From CAINOH01 sp041663565 (GTDB lineage Archaea > Micrarchaeota > Micrarchaeia > Norongarragalinales > CAINOH01), in contig JBAYMJ010000018.1 of assembly GCA_041663565.1 (NCBI GenBank), positions 1 through 27,992 of the forward strand: a stretch of 27,992 nucleotides of DNA, written 5' to 3'. Numbering within the stretch: the stretch's first letter is position 1; each line of letters opens with the position of its first letter. The notes beneath the pieces are model-generated. The model had not been told where the DNA came from. It searched no databases and saw nothing but the letters and a program-made list of their open reading frames with translations. The position numbers were made by a program, and so were the translations under genes. This document shows positions 14,848 through 21,005 of this stretch, in pieces.

Positions 14848-15690
14848 CTAACGGATGTAGGAGAGGCTCTCGTTGCGCTTGATTATGTCCTCTGCGGGCA
14901 TCTCGCCTGCCTTGGGCTCCTCCGGCGCGGCATGCTCGTTGAGCTTGCGTATCATCTCCTCAGCCTTCTTCGCCCGCACGTCAAGGTCCGCAGTTGCGAA
15001 CTTCTCGCCTGCAACCGAACCGAGCATCTTGACAAGGGCGGTTGCGCCCTTGGAGTCGATTATCGAGCCGGGCGTCTCGACAAGGAGGCACGCGCCGCGC
15101 ATCCCGTAGGCCTTTGCAAGCCCGGGAAAGAGCCCGGCCATGCCGACTATAGGAACGGCCTTGTCGACGTTCTTGGCGCCGAGCTTGACAAAACTTGCGT
15201 GGAACTGCTTGCTTGTGCTGGTGCAGTAGATGACGGGCGCCTTGTCGGGCTTCGGGGCCACCGCGAACCCGGCCATGGAGACTACCTGCGAGCCGCCCAC
15301 TGAGCCGAAATATTCAAGCGCCCGCGAGCACACCTCGTACTGGCCTTCGACAGTCAGCGGCTGGATGTCGCCCTTGAGGAAGATTACGTCGCGCTTTTTG
15401 AGCTTCTTGTAGTAGAACCTCATCGAGAACATCCGGAGCTTGCCGGACTTGAGCGCTATTACTTGGTTTGGGAAATACGGGGAGTTCAGGGTGGCGATGC
15501 GCTTTGCCTTGACCTGCTTGACCAGGTGGTCAACCGCAAGCTTGCTTACAAAGCCGATTCCCGGAAGCCCGACCACAAGTAGTGGGTCCTTTGCGGAGAC
15601 GTTGCGCTGTACCGAGACTTGGGAGCGCGAAAAACCCTCGGCTGAGGGCATGGTAAAGACTCTTTTGCTTGATGCCAATTGAAAACTCAC
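14848..15690 (-). CDS. PAC2-family protein (proteasome-assembly-chaperone-like)
   Basis: 280 aa. LLVVGLPGIGFVSKLAVDHLVKQ (about 37-59), SPYFPNQVIAL, the FLKGDIQPL strand, and GMAGLFPGLAKAYGMRGACLLVETPG are characteristic of archaeal COG2047/COG1938 PAC2 proteins, relatives of eukaryotic proteasome assembly chaperone 2. The C-terminal 60 residues are charged helix. The biochemical role in archaea is not established. In many archaea a PAC2 gene follows nop10 in the same operon. Here it has the same orientation but is separated by the vapBC pair. GTG 15690 is the longest start; TTG 15678 is an alternative with GGTGA 8 nt upstream, and Met14 is another. A CCAATAAAAC element lies about 38 nt before the GTG. 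Confidence 0.8.
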   Translation of the reverse strand: MSFQLASSKRVFTMPSAEGFSRSQVSVQRNVSAKDPLLVVGLPGIGFVSKLAVDHLVKQVKAKRIATLNSPYFPNQVIALKSGKLRMFSMRFYYKKLKKRDVIFLKGDIQPLTVEGQYEVCSRALEYFGSVGGSQVVSMAGFAVAPKPDKAPVIYCTSTSKQFHASFVKLGAKNVDKAVPIVGMAGLFPGLAKAYGMRGACLLVETPGSIIDSKGATALVKMLGSVAGEKFATADLDVRAKKAEEMIRKLNEHAAPEEPKAGEMPAEDIIKRNESLSYIR

Positions 15691-15724
15691 CCTGTTGTGC
15701 CGTTAGTTGTTAGGTTGCGAGGCG

Positions 15725-15731
15725 TTTTATT
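15725..15731 (-). promoter_or_regulatory. TATA-like element of the PAC2-endoQ pair
   Basis: AATAAAA within CCAATAAAAC, centred 38 nt before the GTG at 15690. The same CCAATAAAAC precedes priL. Initiation near 15702 would leave a short leader. Confidence 0.35.
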
Positions 15732-15785
15732 GGTTGGCAAATGACTTGGGAGGTTCAGCGGAAACGCGGCCGGCAAAGCATTAAA

Positions 15786-15809
15786 ACAATTGTTATAACA
15801 TATTATAAT
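15786..15809 (+). promoter_or_regulatory. TATA box and clustered palindromes before the antitoxin gene
   Basis: Three palindromes overlap or abut: ACAATTGT (15786-15793), TGTTATAACA (15791-15800) and ATTATAAT (15802-15809). TTATAA (15793-15798) is centred 24-25 nt before the ATG, so it is probably the TATA box of a leaderless mRNA. AbrB-type antitoxins usually repress their own promoter, and the palindromes are good operator candidates (inference). Confidence 0.5.
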
Positions 15810-15819
15810 GTGATTTTGC

Positions 15820-16041
15820 ATGCAGGTTTTCGTCTCAAAAGTAAGGCCCTTGGGCTCGTCGCTGGGAGTCATAATCCCGGCCGAAGTCATCAAGGAAGCA
15901 AACCTCTCTTCAGGCAGCGAGGTGCACATAAGCATTTTCCAGCCCGACTTCAGTGCGCTTGACAGGGCGATGGGAAGCATGCGAGGCGCAAAGCCGTTCG
16001 TGCGCGACAGGCGCGACCGCCCCCTGCCTCACAGGCGATGA
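15820..16041 (+). CDS. AbrB/VapB-type antitoxin
   Basis: 73 aa. The N-terminal swapped-hairpin AbrB/SpoVT domain is clear: VSKVRPLGSSLGVIIPAEVIKEANLSSGSEVHI (residues 4-37 by eye). The C-terminal half is short and very basic with repeated Arg/Asp (RDRRDRPLPHRR) and would contact the toxin. The product should bind the palindromes in its own promoter and neutralise the PIN toxin encoded 4 bp downstream. The ATG is 24-25 nt from a TATA box, with no Shine-Dalgarno, suggesting a leaderless start. It runs opposite to its neighbours, splitting what is normally one minus-strand gene run. Confidence 0.82.
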   Translation: MQVFVSKVRPLGSSLGVIIPAEVIKEANLSSGSEVHISIFQPDFSALDRAMGSMRGAKPFVRDRRDRPLPHRR

Positions 16042-16045
16042 CTTC

Positions 16046-16429
16046 ATGCTTCTTGACACATGGGCTTGGGTGGAGATGTTTGAAAGCTCACGGATAGGCC
16101 TGCAACTGCGCAACGAGCTTCCGACATCAGGCATATACGCAAGCGCGCTTACCCTCGCGGAAATAATCGCGTGGTGCGGAAGAAGCGGGAAAAACCCGCA
16201 AATATGCCTGCAGGCGATAAAAAAGACCGCGTCAATAATCGATGCGACTGCACTCGACTGCGAAAACGCTGGCACGAATTTCAAAACCTTGCGAAAAGCA
16301 GCTCCCGGAATGGGGATGATTGACGCAATCATCTACACGCAGGCAAGAAACAGGGGGTTTGAACTTGTCACCGGCGACGCCCACTTCAAGCCGTTTCCGG
16401 GCGTGAGATTCATCGGCAAGGAAAAGTGA
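16046..16429 (+). CDS. VapC-type PIN-domain ribonuclease toxin
   Basis: 127 aa, a normal PIN toxin length. The four acidic metal-site residues are visible: Asp4 (MLLDTWAW), Glu39 (LTLAEII), Asp93 (GMIDAIIY) and Asp111 (VTGDAHF), so the active site looks intact. VapC enzymes cleave tRNA or rRNA. I chose ATG 16046, which follows the antitoxin stop by 4 bp. The frame is open upstream across the antitoxin gene, but the family starts at this Met. The stop lies 6 bp from the stop of convergent nop10. Confidence 0.82.
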   Translation: MLLDTWAWVEMFESSRIGLQLRNELPTSGIYASALTLAEIIAWCGRSGKNPQICLQAIKKTASIIDATALDCENAGTNFKTLRKAAPGMGMIDAIIYTQARNRGFELVTGDAHFKPFPGVRFIGKEK

Positions 16430-16435
16430 GTGAAA

Positions 16436-16594
16436 CTAAATAGTTTCCAAAAGCTGCGCGCGCCTGAACCTTGCGTACTTGTCCTGGGGAGAATATTTCG
16501 CAGGATGGGGCGTCACGGTTGCCGCGTTGCACTTTGGGCACTGCTGCTTCATAGTGTACGTGCGGCATTTCCTGCAGAAAAGGAGGGCCTTCAA
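16436..16594 (-). CDS. nop10: H/ACA RNP protein Nop10
   Basis: 52 aa, found by reading the gap after aIF2alpha. The sequence begins (M)KALLFCRKCRTYTMKQQCPKC, the zinc-ribbon of archaeal Nop10, and continues VTPHPAKYSPQDKYARFRR, the invariant linker and C-terminal helix that bind Cbf5. Nop10 is part of the H/ACA RNP that makes pseudouridine in rRNA. The start must be TTG 16594, because the only ATG lies inside the ribbon after two of the four Cys. The TTG start probably explains why a simple ORF search would miss it. It lies 29 bp after aIF2alpha in the classic archaeal order aL44e, aS27e, aIF2alpha, Nop10. Confidence 0.9.
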   Translation of the reverse strand: MKALLFCRKCRTYTMKQQCPKCNAATVTPHPAKYSPQDKYARFRRAQLLETI

Positions 16595-16623
16595 AGAAAT
16601 CGCCTGTTGACCCCGTGCAAACT

Positions 16624-17400
16624 TCAGGCCTTCGCGGCCTTCTCCATCGAGAATTCAGTAAGCTCTGGCTTTATCATGCCAGTAACTAGTGCAGTGACTT
16701 TTGTGAGCCACTTGTCAAGTGTCTTGTAGTCCTTTGCAGTTGCATCGACGTAGTAGTTCGGCGCGCCAACGTAGTGGACCGAGACCTGCATCCCCTCGGA
16801 CGCGGACTTCTCAACTGCCTCGAGGACCTTGCGCACGGTGTAGACGCCCTGTCCCTCGTAGCTTTCAAGCTTGAGGGCGTAGCGTTGCACTGCAATCTTG
16901 GGCTTGATTTCCTGCTTTGCGACCTCGGTGATTACCGCAAGCCACTCGGGCTTAATCTTGGACTTCACCGGCTGGTTGTCCGAAATCGCTTCGAAAGCGG
17001 AATACAAATCCCCAAACTCGGCAACAAGCGCGTTTCCAGCCTCGGCTATTGCCTGTGCTGGCGGGACCTTCATCTTCTTCGCGCAGTGCTCGAGGAGCTT
17101 GGTTGCGCGCTGCTCGTTGGTGAATGAGAGGAGTTTGCGCTTGCGGTCGGCCTCGGTGACGCGCTTCAGGCTGACGTCAATCTGGTTCTTCTGCGAGTCG
17201 ATGCGCACGACCTTTGCGACTATGCGCTGGCCTTCCTTTATGTGCTCGCGTATGTTGCGTATCCAGCCGGAAGAGACTTCCGAGACGTGGAGGAAGGTCT
17301 CGATGTCGCCGTACTCGTCAAGGGAGCAGAACGCGCCGTAGGGCATTATCTTGCGTACGGTCGCAATGACATACTCGTCCAGGTCGGGTATCGGCACCAA
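16624..17400 (-). CDS. eif2a: Translation initiation factor aIF2 subunit alpha
   Basis: 258 aa, the standard length. The N-terminal S1 (OB) domain is recognisable from YVIATVRKIMPYGAFCSLDEY through FLHVSEVSSGWIRNIREHI and IDVSLKRV (about 10-80). The helical middle domain (about 90-170) contains LLEHCAKKMKVPPAQA. The alpha/beta C-terminal domain with ASEGMQVSVHYVGAPNYYV binds the gamma subunit. aIF2 delivers initiator Met-tRNA to the small ribosomal subunit. The start is TTG 17400 or the adjacent GTG 17397, with GTGA about 7 nt upstream. It follows aS27e by 19 bp. Confidence 0.93.
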   Translation of the reverse strand: MVPIPDLDEYVIATVRKIMPYGAFCSLDEYGDIETFLHVSEVSSGWIRNIREHIKEGQRIVAKVVRIDSQKNQIDVSLKRVTEADRKRKLLSFTNEQRATKLLEHCAKKMKVPPAQAIAEAGNALVAEFGDLYSAFEAISDNQPVKSKIKPEWLAVITEVAKQEIKPKIAVQRYALKLESYEGQGVYTVRKVLEAVEKSASEGMQVSVHYVGAPNYYVDATAKDYKTLDKWLTKVTALVTGMIKPELTEFSMEKAAKA

Positions 17401-17419
17401 ATTTTATTCACATCAAAAA

Positions 17420-17581
17420 TTATCCGAGGACCTTCTCGACTTTGCAGTTTATCTTCGCGCGGCCGCCCGCGGCGCGGACCATCTCGTTTCCGCACGCCGC
17501 GCAGAACACGTCGGTCTTGGAGTCGCCAAAGACCACGCTTTCGCTTCCGCACTCGCATCTTACCAGCAAGAACTTACTCAT
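17420..17581 (-). CDS. rps27e: Ribosomal protein aS27e
   Basis: 53 aa. The zinc ribbon CECGSESVVFGDSKT, followed by VFCAACGNEMVRAAGG, is diagnostic: four Cys in two pairs, then the GGRAKI segment. ATG 17581 has GGTGG 7 nt upstream. The open frame extends 19 codons further but without a Shine-Dalgarno or conservation. It is a component of the 30S subunit and part of the aL44e-aS27e-aIF2alpha-nop10 operon. Confidence 0.93.
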   Translation of the reverse strand: MSKFLLVRCECGSESVVFGDSKTDVFCAACGNEMVRAAGGRAKINCKVEKVLG

Positions 17582-17639
17582 GAAAAACCACCATAAAAAT
17601 TTACAAAGGCTGGGGGGCGCGGAACGCGGCCCAACCAAA

Positions 17640-17927
17640 TCACTTGTTGAGCTCTACCTTCTTAGTCATCCTGCCCGAGATTACGCGCTCGTGCTTCTTG
17701 TGGCACACTGTGCATTCCATCATTATGCGGTTGCGGATGCCCTGCTTCTTGACCTTGGCCTTGCCCTTGACCTTGCCGTGGTAGCCTGCGAGCTTGCGCT
17801 CGTGCTTGAGCGAGCCCCACGCGAGCGTGCGGCCGGGCTTTATCTTGGAGGTCGTGACCTTGACCTTGTGTGGAGTGTGCGTCTTGCACTTTTTGCAGTG
17901 TGCATTTACCGTCGGAGCTATCTTCAT
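17640..17927 (-). CDS. rpl44e: Ribosomal protein aL44e
   Basis: 95 aa, full length. It has the typical N-terminal CKKCKTHTPHKV, the basic middle KIKPGRTLAWGSLKHERKLAGYHG, and the C-terminal CTVCHKKHERV, giving the two zinc-binding Cys pairs. It is a 50S protein near the E site. GGTGA lies 6 nt before ATG 17927, and a TATA-like element overlaps the stop of the GINS gene upstream. It is the first gene of the translation operon. Confidence 0.95.
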   Translation of the reverse strand: MKIAPTVNAHCKKCKTHTPHKVKVTTSKIKPGRTLAWGSLKHERKLAGYHGKVKGKAKVKKQGIRNRIMMECTVCHKKHERVISGRMTKKVELNK

Positions 17928-17990
17928 TCAAATTCACCTAAATTTAGCAAAAAACAGGAATTTTGCAGTGTATTGGTTATGGCGCGAAAG

Positions 17991-17999
17991 TATATTTAA
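17991..17999 (-). promoter_or_regulatory. TATA box of the aL44e operon
   Basis: TTAAATATA overlaps the TAA of the GINS gene. Initiation near 17966 would give a leader of about 40 nt carrying the GGTGA site of aL44e. Confidence 0.45.
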
Positions 18000-18574
18000 C
18001 GTGCATCCTTGACGGCGAGAGCGAGGTTGCGGTTGACAAGCAGGTCGGCGTCGTCCTTGGGCAGGTCGACGACCTGAGAGTGCGAGAAGGGGCCGAGCGT
18101 TTCCATCGAGCTTGAGAGGAACTCCGGCACATCCGCAAGCATGCGCACCTTGGTGGACAGTATGGTCATCTCGGGCGCGACCTTTGCAAGTGACGGGTGA
18201 GGGTCGCAACGGAGCTTGACGTCCGCTCCCTCGACCGGGTCGAGCACGGAATCCATCCTCTTGAGAAGTCCGACGAACGAGAGGTAGAACTCGCGCTCCT
18301 CGCTTGCAAGCCCCTCGCTGCTTATCTGGTTGGACGAGAGGTCGCGCTGCGCCTTGGCCACGATCTTCTGGCGCCTGCGGCCGACTATGTCACGGCCTAT
18401 TGCGCATACGTTCTTGAACTCGCGGTCGTCTCCGAATGCCGAGTCGCCCTTGCCCAGGTCTGTGAGCTTTCTTTTCAGCTCTACGTAGAACTCGTCGTCA
18501 ATCGGGGCCAGCGTTGCGTGGCGCCGCTCGGAAAGCTGGATTTTGCGAAGCTTTTCGAAGAAGTCGTCCGCCAT
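17996..18574 (-). CDS. GINS complex subunit, Gins51-type
   Basis: 192 aa. The N-terminal two-thirds is the all-helical GINS A domain, with the typical EEREFYLSFVGLLKRM helix (about 90-107). The last about 50 residues form the small beta B domain (FSHSQVVDLPKDDADLLVNRNLAL). A-before-B is the Gins51 order, the reverse of Gins23. Archaeal GINS binds MCM and a Cdc45/RecJ-like protein in the replicative helicase. Placement next to the primase genes fits this. The ATG is preceded by a G-rich AAGGGGGGC about 12 nt away. A hairpin and TATA lie upstream. Confidence 0.82.
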   Translation of the reverse strand: MADDFFEKLRKIQLSERRHATLAPIDDEFYVELKRKLTDLGKGDSAFGDDREFKNVCAIGRDIVGRRRQKIVAKAQRDLSSNQISSEGLASEEREFYLSFVGLLKRMDSVLDPVEGADVKLRCDPHPSLAKVAPEMTILSTKVRMLADVPEFLSSSMETLGPFSHSQVVDLPKDDADLLVNRNLALAVKDAR

Positions 18575-18620
18575 GAAAACTTGATGCCCCCCTTGGAAAA
18601 TGATTAAGGAAGCAGGCTGT

Positions 18621-18647
18621 AAAAAACCACTGCTGCCGCCCAGTGGT
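18621..18647 (-). terminator. Hairpin followed by T6 between priS and GINS
   Basis: On the minus strand, ACCACTG, an 8-base loop, CAGTGGT, then a run of six T. This is a perfect 7-bp stem in terminator-like arrangement, 65-90 nt after the priS stop. It also falls at the expected transcription start from the TATA at 18666-18675, so an attenuator or leader role for the GINS mRNA is the alternative. Confidence 0.5.
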
Positions 18648-18665
18648 AGGTTTCGTGTGGCTTAT

Positions 18666-18675
18666 GTTTTTTATA
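18666..18675 (-). promoter_or_regulatory. TATA box upstream of the GINS gene
   Basis: TATAAAAAAC is a strong archaeal TATA match. Initiation about 26 nt downstream would place the start at the hairpin 18627-18646 and give a leader of about 70 nt. Confidence 0.45.
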
Positions 18676-18711
18676 GGGTTGTGCGCGAGTTTTTGACGCG
18701 GCATTTCTACC

Positions 18712-19929
18712 TTAGAGAAGAAGGGCTTTCTTCTTGCACAGCAGGAGCATCGCAACAGCAAGCGGCACTTCCGCAAGCTTTTCCTTTTCCAGCACGTGCG
18801 AGCTTCCGCCGAAGTAGAAGTCGTAGTGGTCAAGGGCGATGACTTTCTCGGTCTTTTTCATGTCAAATGCAAGCGCCGAAGTCGTCGGGTCGAAATTAGA
18901 AAGCTCGGACAAAGAAAGGGTCTTTGCGACAAGCCCAGTGTCGCCGTGGAGCGTGTCGGGAATGCGGATGAGCCTGCTCATGTCAGTAGTCACCGCGCGG
19001 TCAAGGGAGACGTTCCTGCCTATTCCCGCAGTCTTTGCGATTTCCGCAACAAGCAGGTCGGGCTTCTCTATTGCCGACCAGCGGCCCTGCGAGAGCTGTT
19101 CGGTCACGTAATCCTTGTTTGCAAAGATGGTCTCGGCCTGCTTCTTGGTGTAGCCTGCGGCCTTGAACTTTGCGACGAACTCATCTTCCGGAAGCGCAAG
19201 GATTGCAAGCGCGCGGTCAAGTATTCTTTTTGCCCAACCCGCAGACGCGGTGCTGGGGCCGGAGATGGTCTCTATCGAGCGGTGGTTGATGACGTGGCGC
19301 TGAACCGTGAAGAAGCGGTTGAAGTCCACGTTGAGCCCTGCGCAATACTCAACAAGCTGGTCGCGCTGGGTCGAGGAGAGCTGCATCAGCGCCTCGGTTG
19401 CGACGTGCACGTGGTAGCCCTTGCTCCCCGAAAAATTTACCGTGGTTTCAGTTTTTGAAAAACCGAAGTCCGCGAACAGGAAGTCCTCAAGAAGCCGGAT
19501 TACGTCCGCCCGGACCGATTCCTGGCAGTGGCTGCACATCACGGGATTGTGGCCTTCGTGTGCGGGGCTTGCATCCAAGTCGAAAATCAATTCCGCCCTG
19601 AGGAAGTTCTTTGCGCTCATCGGCCGTGCTGCGGGGTACTCGTAGAATGCCGCGGAGTAGGAGGCATAGAGCGGGACTTTGGAGACGAAGTATTCCTGCA
19701 GCTCCTTCTGGCTCTGGAAGGACTTGTGCCGCAGGTCAATCTTTTTTTCGTATCCGAAGCCGAACTCGCGCATCGAGACCGACGGCACGTTCACCTGGTG
19801 CGTCTTGTAGAACTGCTGGAAATGCTTGCCGATGAAGTCGTGCTCCTTGGAGCGCTCGAATTCCTTGGGCGCAGCCGCTTCCGGGGCAGAAGAATCTTTT
19901 GTGGTGGCGGCAGAATCCAAAAAAATCAC
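18712..19929 (-). CDS. priS: DNA primase catalytic (small) subunit PriS
   Basis: 405 aa from GTG 19929, whose GTGA overlaps the TGA of priL. An in-frame TTG at 19965 would overlap priL by 40 nt. The catalytic acidic pair is in ELIFDLDAS (about 117-119). The zinc-knuckle segment is HEGHNPVMCSHCQES, and the nucleotide-binding motif is SGSKGYHVHV, followed by INHRSIETISGPS. LALDHYDFYFGG-like residues near the C-terminus carry the terminal catalytic region. PriS makes the RNA/DNA primer and needs PriL for stability and initiation. The first 30 residues are Ala/Ser-rich and not conserved. The tail is about 30 hydrophobic/Lys-rich residues. Confidence 0.93.
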   Translation of the reverse strand: MIFLDSAATTKDSSAPEAAAPKEFERSKEHDFIGKHFQQFYKTHQVNVPSVSMREFGFGYEKKIDLRHKSFQSQKELQEYFVSKVPLYASYSAAFYEYPAARPMSAKNFLRAELIFDLDASPAHEGHNPVMCSHCQESVRADVIRLLEDFLFADFGFSKTETTVNFSGSKGYHVHVATEALMQLSSTQRDQLVEYCAGLNVDFNRFFTVQRHVINHRSIETISGPSTASAGWAKRILDRALAILALPEDEFVAKFKAAGYTKKQAETIFANKDYVTEQLSQGRWSAIEKPDLLVAEIAKTAGIGRNVSLDRAVTTDMSRLIRIPDTLHGDTGLVAKTLSLSELSNFDPTTSALAFDMKKTEKVIALDHYDFYFGGSSHVLEKEKLAEVPLAVAMLLLCKKKALLL

Positions 19930-20864
19930 TCGGCCTTTCTTTTCGTCTGCGGGCAGCCGTCGCAATACCTGTCAATCAGGCCCTGCTGCAAAAGCTTCCT
20001 GCACGAGAGGTTTATCCCAGGGTGCTTGTAGACCCAGTCAAGCGATGCGAGGGCCTCGCTTTCGCGGAACTCGTGCGAGGAGCGCTGGCAGTTGGTGACG
20101 TACTGGCGCATAAGCGCGGAAGCCTCTTCCTTGGAGAGGCCGTCCTTCTGGCAGGCTATGGCTATTGCCATGCTCCCGTAGAACCTCTTGCCCTCGCCGA
20201 CGCCTGCAAGGATTTTTTTCATGCAGCCTTGGTTGAGGAACTTCCCCTCGAATTGGCGCATCATCAATGCGGGCGATGAGGGAAGCGCTGCAGTGAAGTC
20301 AACTGCGAATTCGGTAATCAGCGGCGGCAGCGCGGCCTTGTCAATCCCGGAAAGGTCGGATGCCCTTGACGCCGCGAGCCTGGACGCCATCTCTATCAGC
20401 GAATCGCGGCCGATGAAGATTTTTCCGCCATCAAGGGGCGCGTAGACAAGCTCGTTCTGGCCGCTCGTGTAATCCGCAATCCCCAAGGCGTACTTGTCCC
20501 CATCCGCCTTCAGCGTCGGGTAAAGCTGCGTAAGCACCGCCGCAAACACTTGCGTGTCTTCCAAACCCAGGCGGTAGGCGCATAGTTTCGCCAGGCCCTC
20601 GCCGAACAGCCTTGCCGCGAAGGGGTTTCCGCTTTGCGAAAGTAGCATCCTTGAAAGCGCAATCCATTTCAGCTCGTCGCCGTCCTGCGCCACCCACGGC
20701 TGGAACGGGACCTTCGCCTGCGCGTTGCGTATCAGCCGGAGGCAGAAGTCCTGTGCCGCCTCCAAGTCCGAGTTTGCAATGGTGCCGAGGCCTTGCTCTG
20801 ACAGGTACTGGCGCGCCTGGCGGGAGAAGAAATAGTTGAATGCAATCTTTTGCTGAAGGTCCAT
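19926..20864 (-). CDS. priL: DNA primase large subunit PriL
   Basis: 312 aa from ATG 20864. The C-terminal iron-sulphur domain has four spaced Cys that bind 4Fe-4S: NQGCMKK, AIACQKDG, VTNCQRSS and LSCRKLL, with a further CDGC near the end. The last pair is unusual in number, so one set may be accessory. The N-terminal helical part (to about 190) docks PriS. ATG 20864 is 29 nt from the CCAATAAAAC promoter element, which favours it over the in-frame TTG at 20882. priL and priS form a tightly overlapped pair. Confidence 0.88.
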   Translation of the reverse strand: MDLQQKIAFNYFFSRQARQYLSEQGLGTIANSDLEAAQDFCLRLIRNAQAKVPFQPWVAQDGDELKWIALSRMLLSQSGNPFAARLFGEGLAKLCAYRLGLEDTQVFAAVLTQLYPTLKADGDKYALGIADYTSGQNELVYAPLDGGKIFIGRDSLIEMASRLAASRASDLSGIDKAALPPLITEFAVDFTAALPSSPALMMRQFEGKFLNQGCMKKILAGVGEGKRFYGSMAIAIACQKDGLSKEEASALMRQYVTNCQRSSHEFRESEALASLDWVYKHPGINLSCRKLLQQGLIDRYCDGCPQTKRKAE

Positions 20865-20889
20865 CCTGATATTTTTGGGCAAACAAGAG

Positions 20890-20896
20890 TTTTATT
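20890..20896 (-). promoter_or_regulatory. TATA-like element of the priL-priS operon
   Basis: AATAAAA inside CCAATAAAAC, centred 29 nt before the ATG at 20864. It is the same motif as upstream of the PAC2 gene. Confidence 0.45.
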
Positions 20897-21005
20897 GGCC
20901 TAAGGTTGCGGCCTGCCGGTGCAAACCTGAGCTCCGGCCGCGGATTAAGTCACGTAAGCGATTGGTTCAAAAGCCGGCTCGTTGAAAATACCTTTCGGTT
21001 TTCTT

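Noticed and set aside
17582..17638. 19-codon extension of the aS27e frame
   Set aside because: aS27e starts at the Met before SKFLLV, with GGTGG 7 nt upstream.
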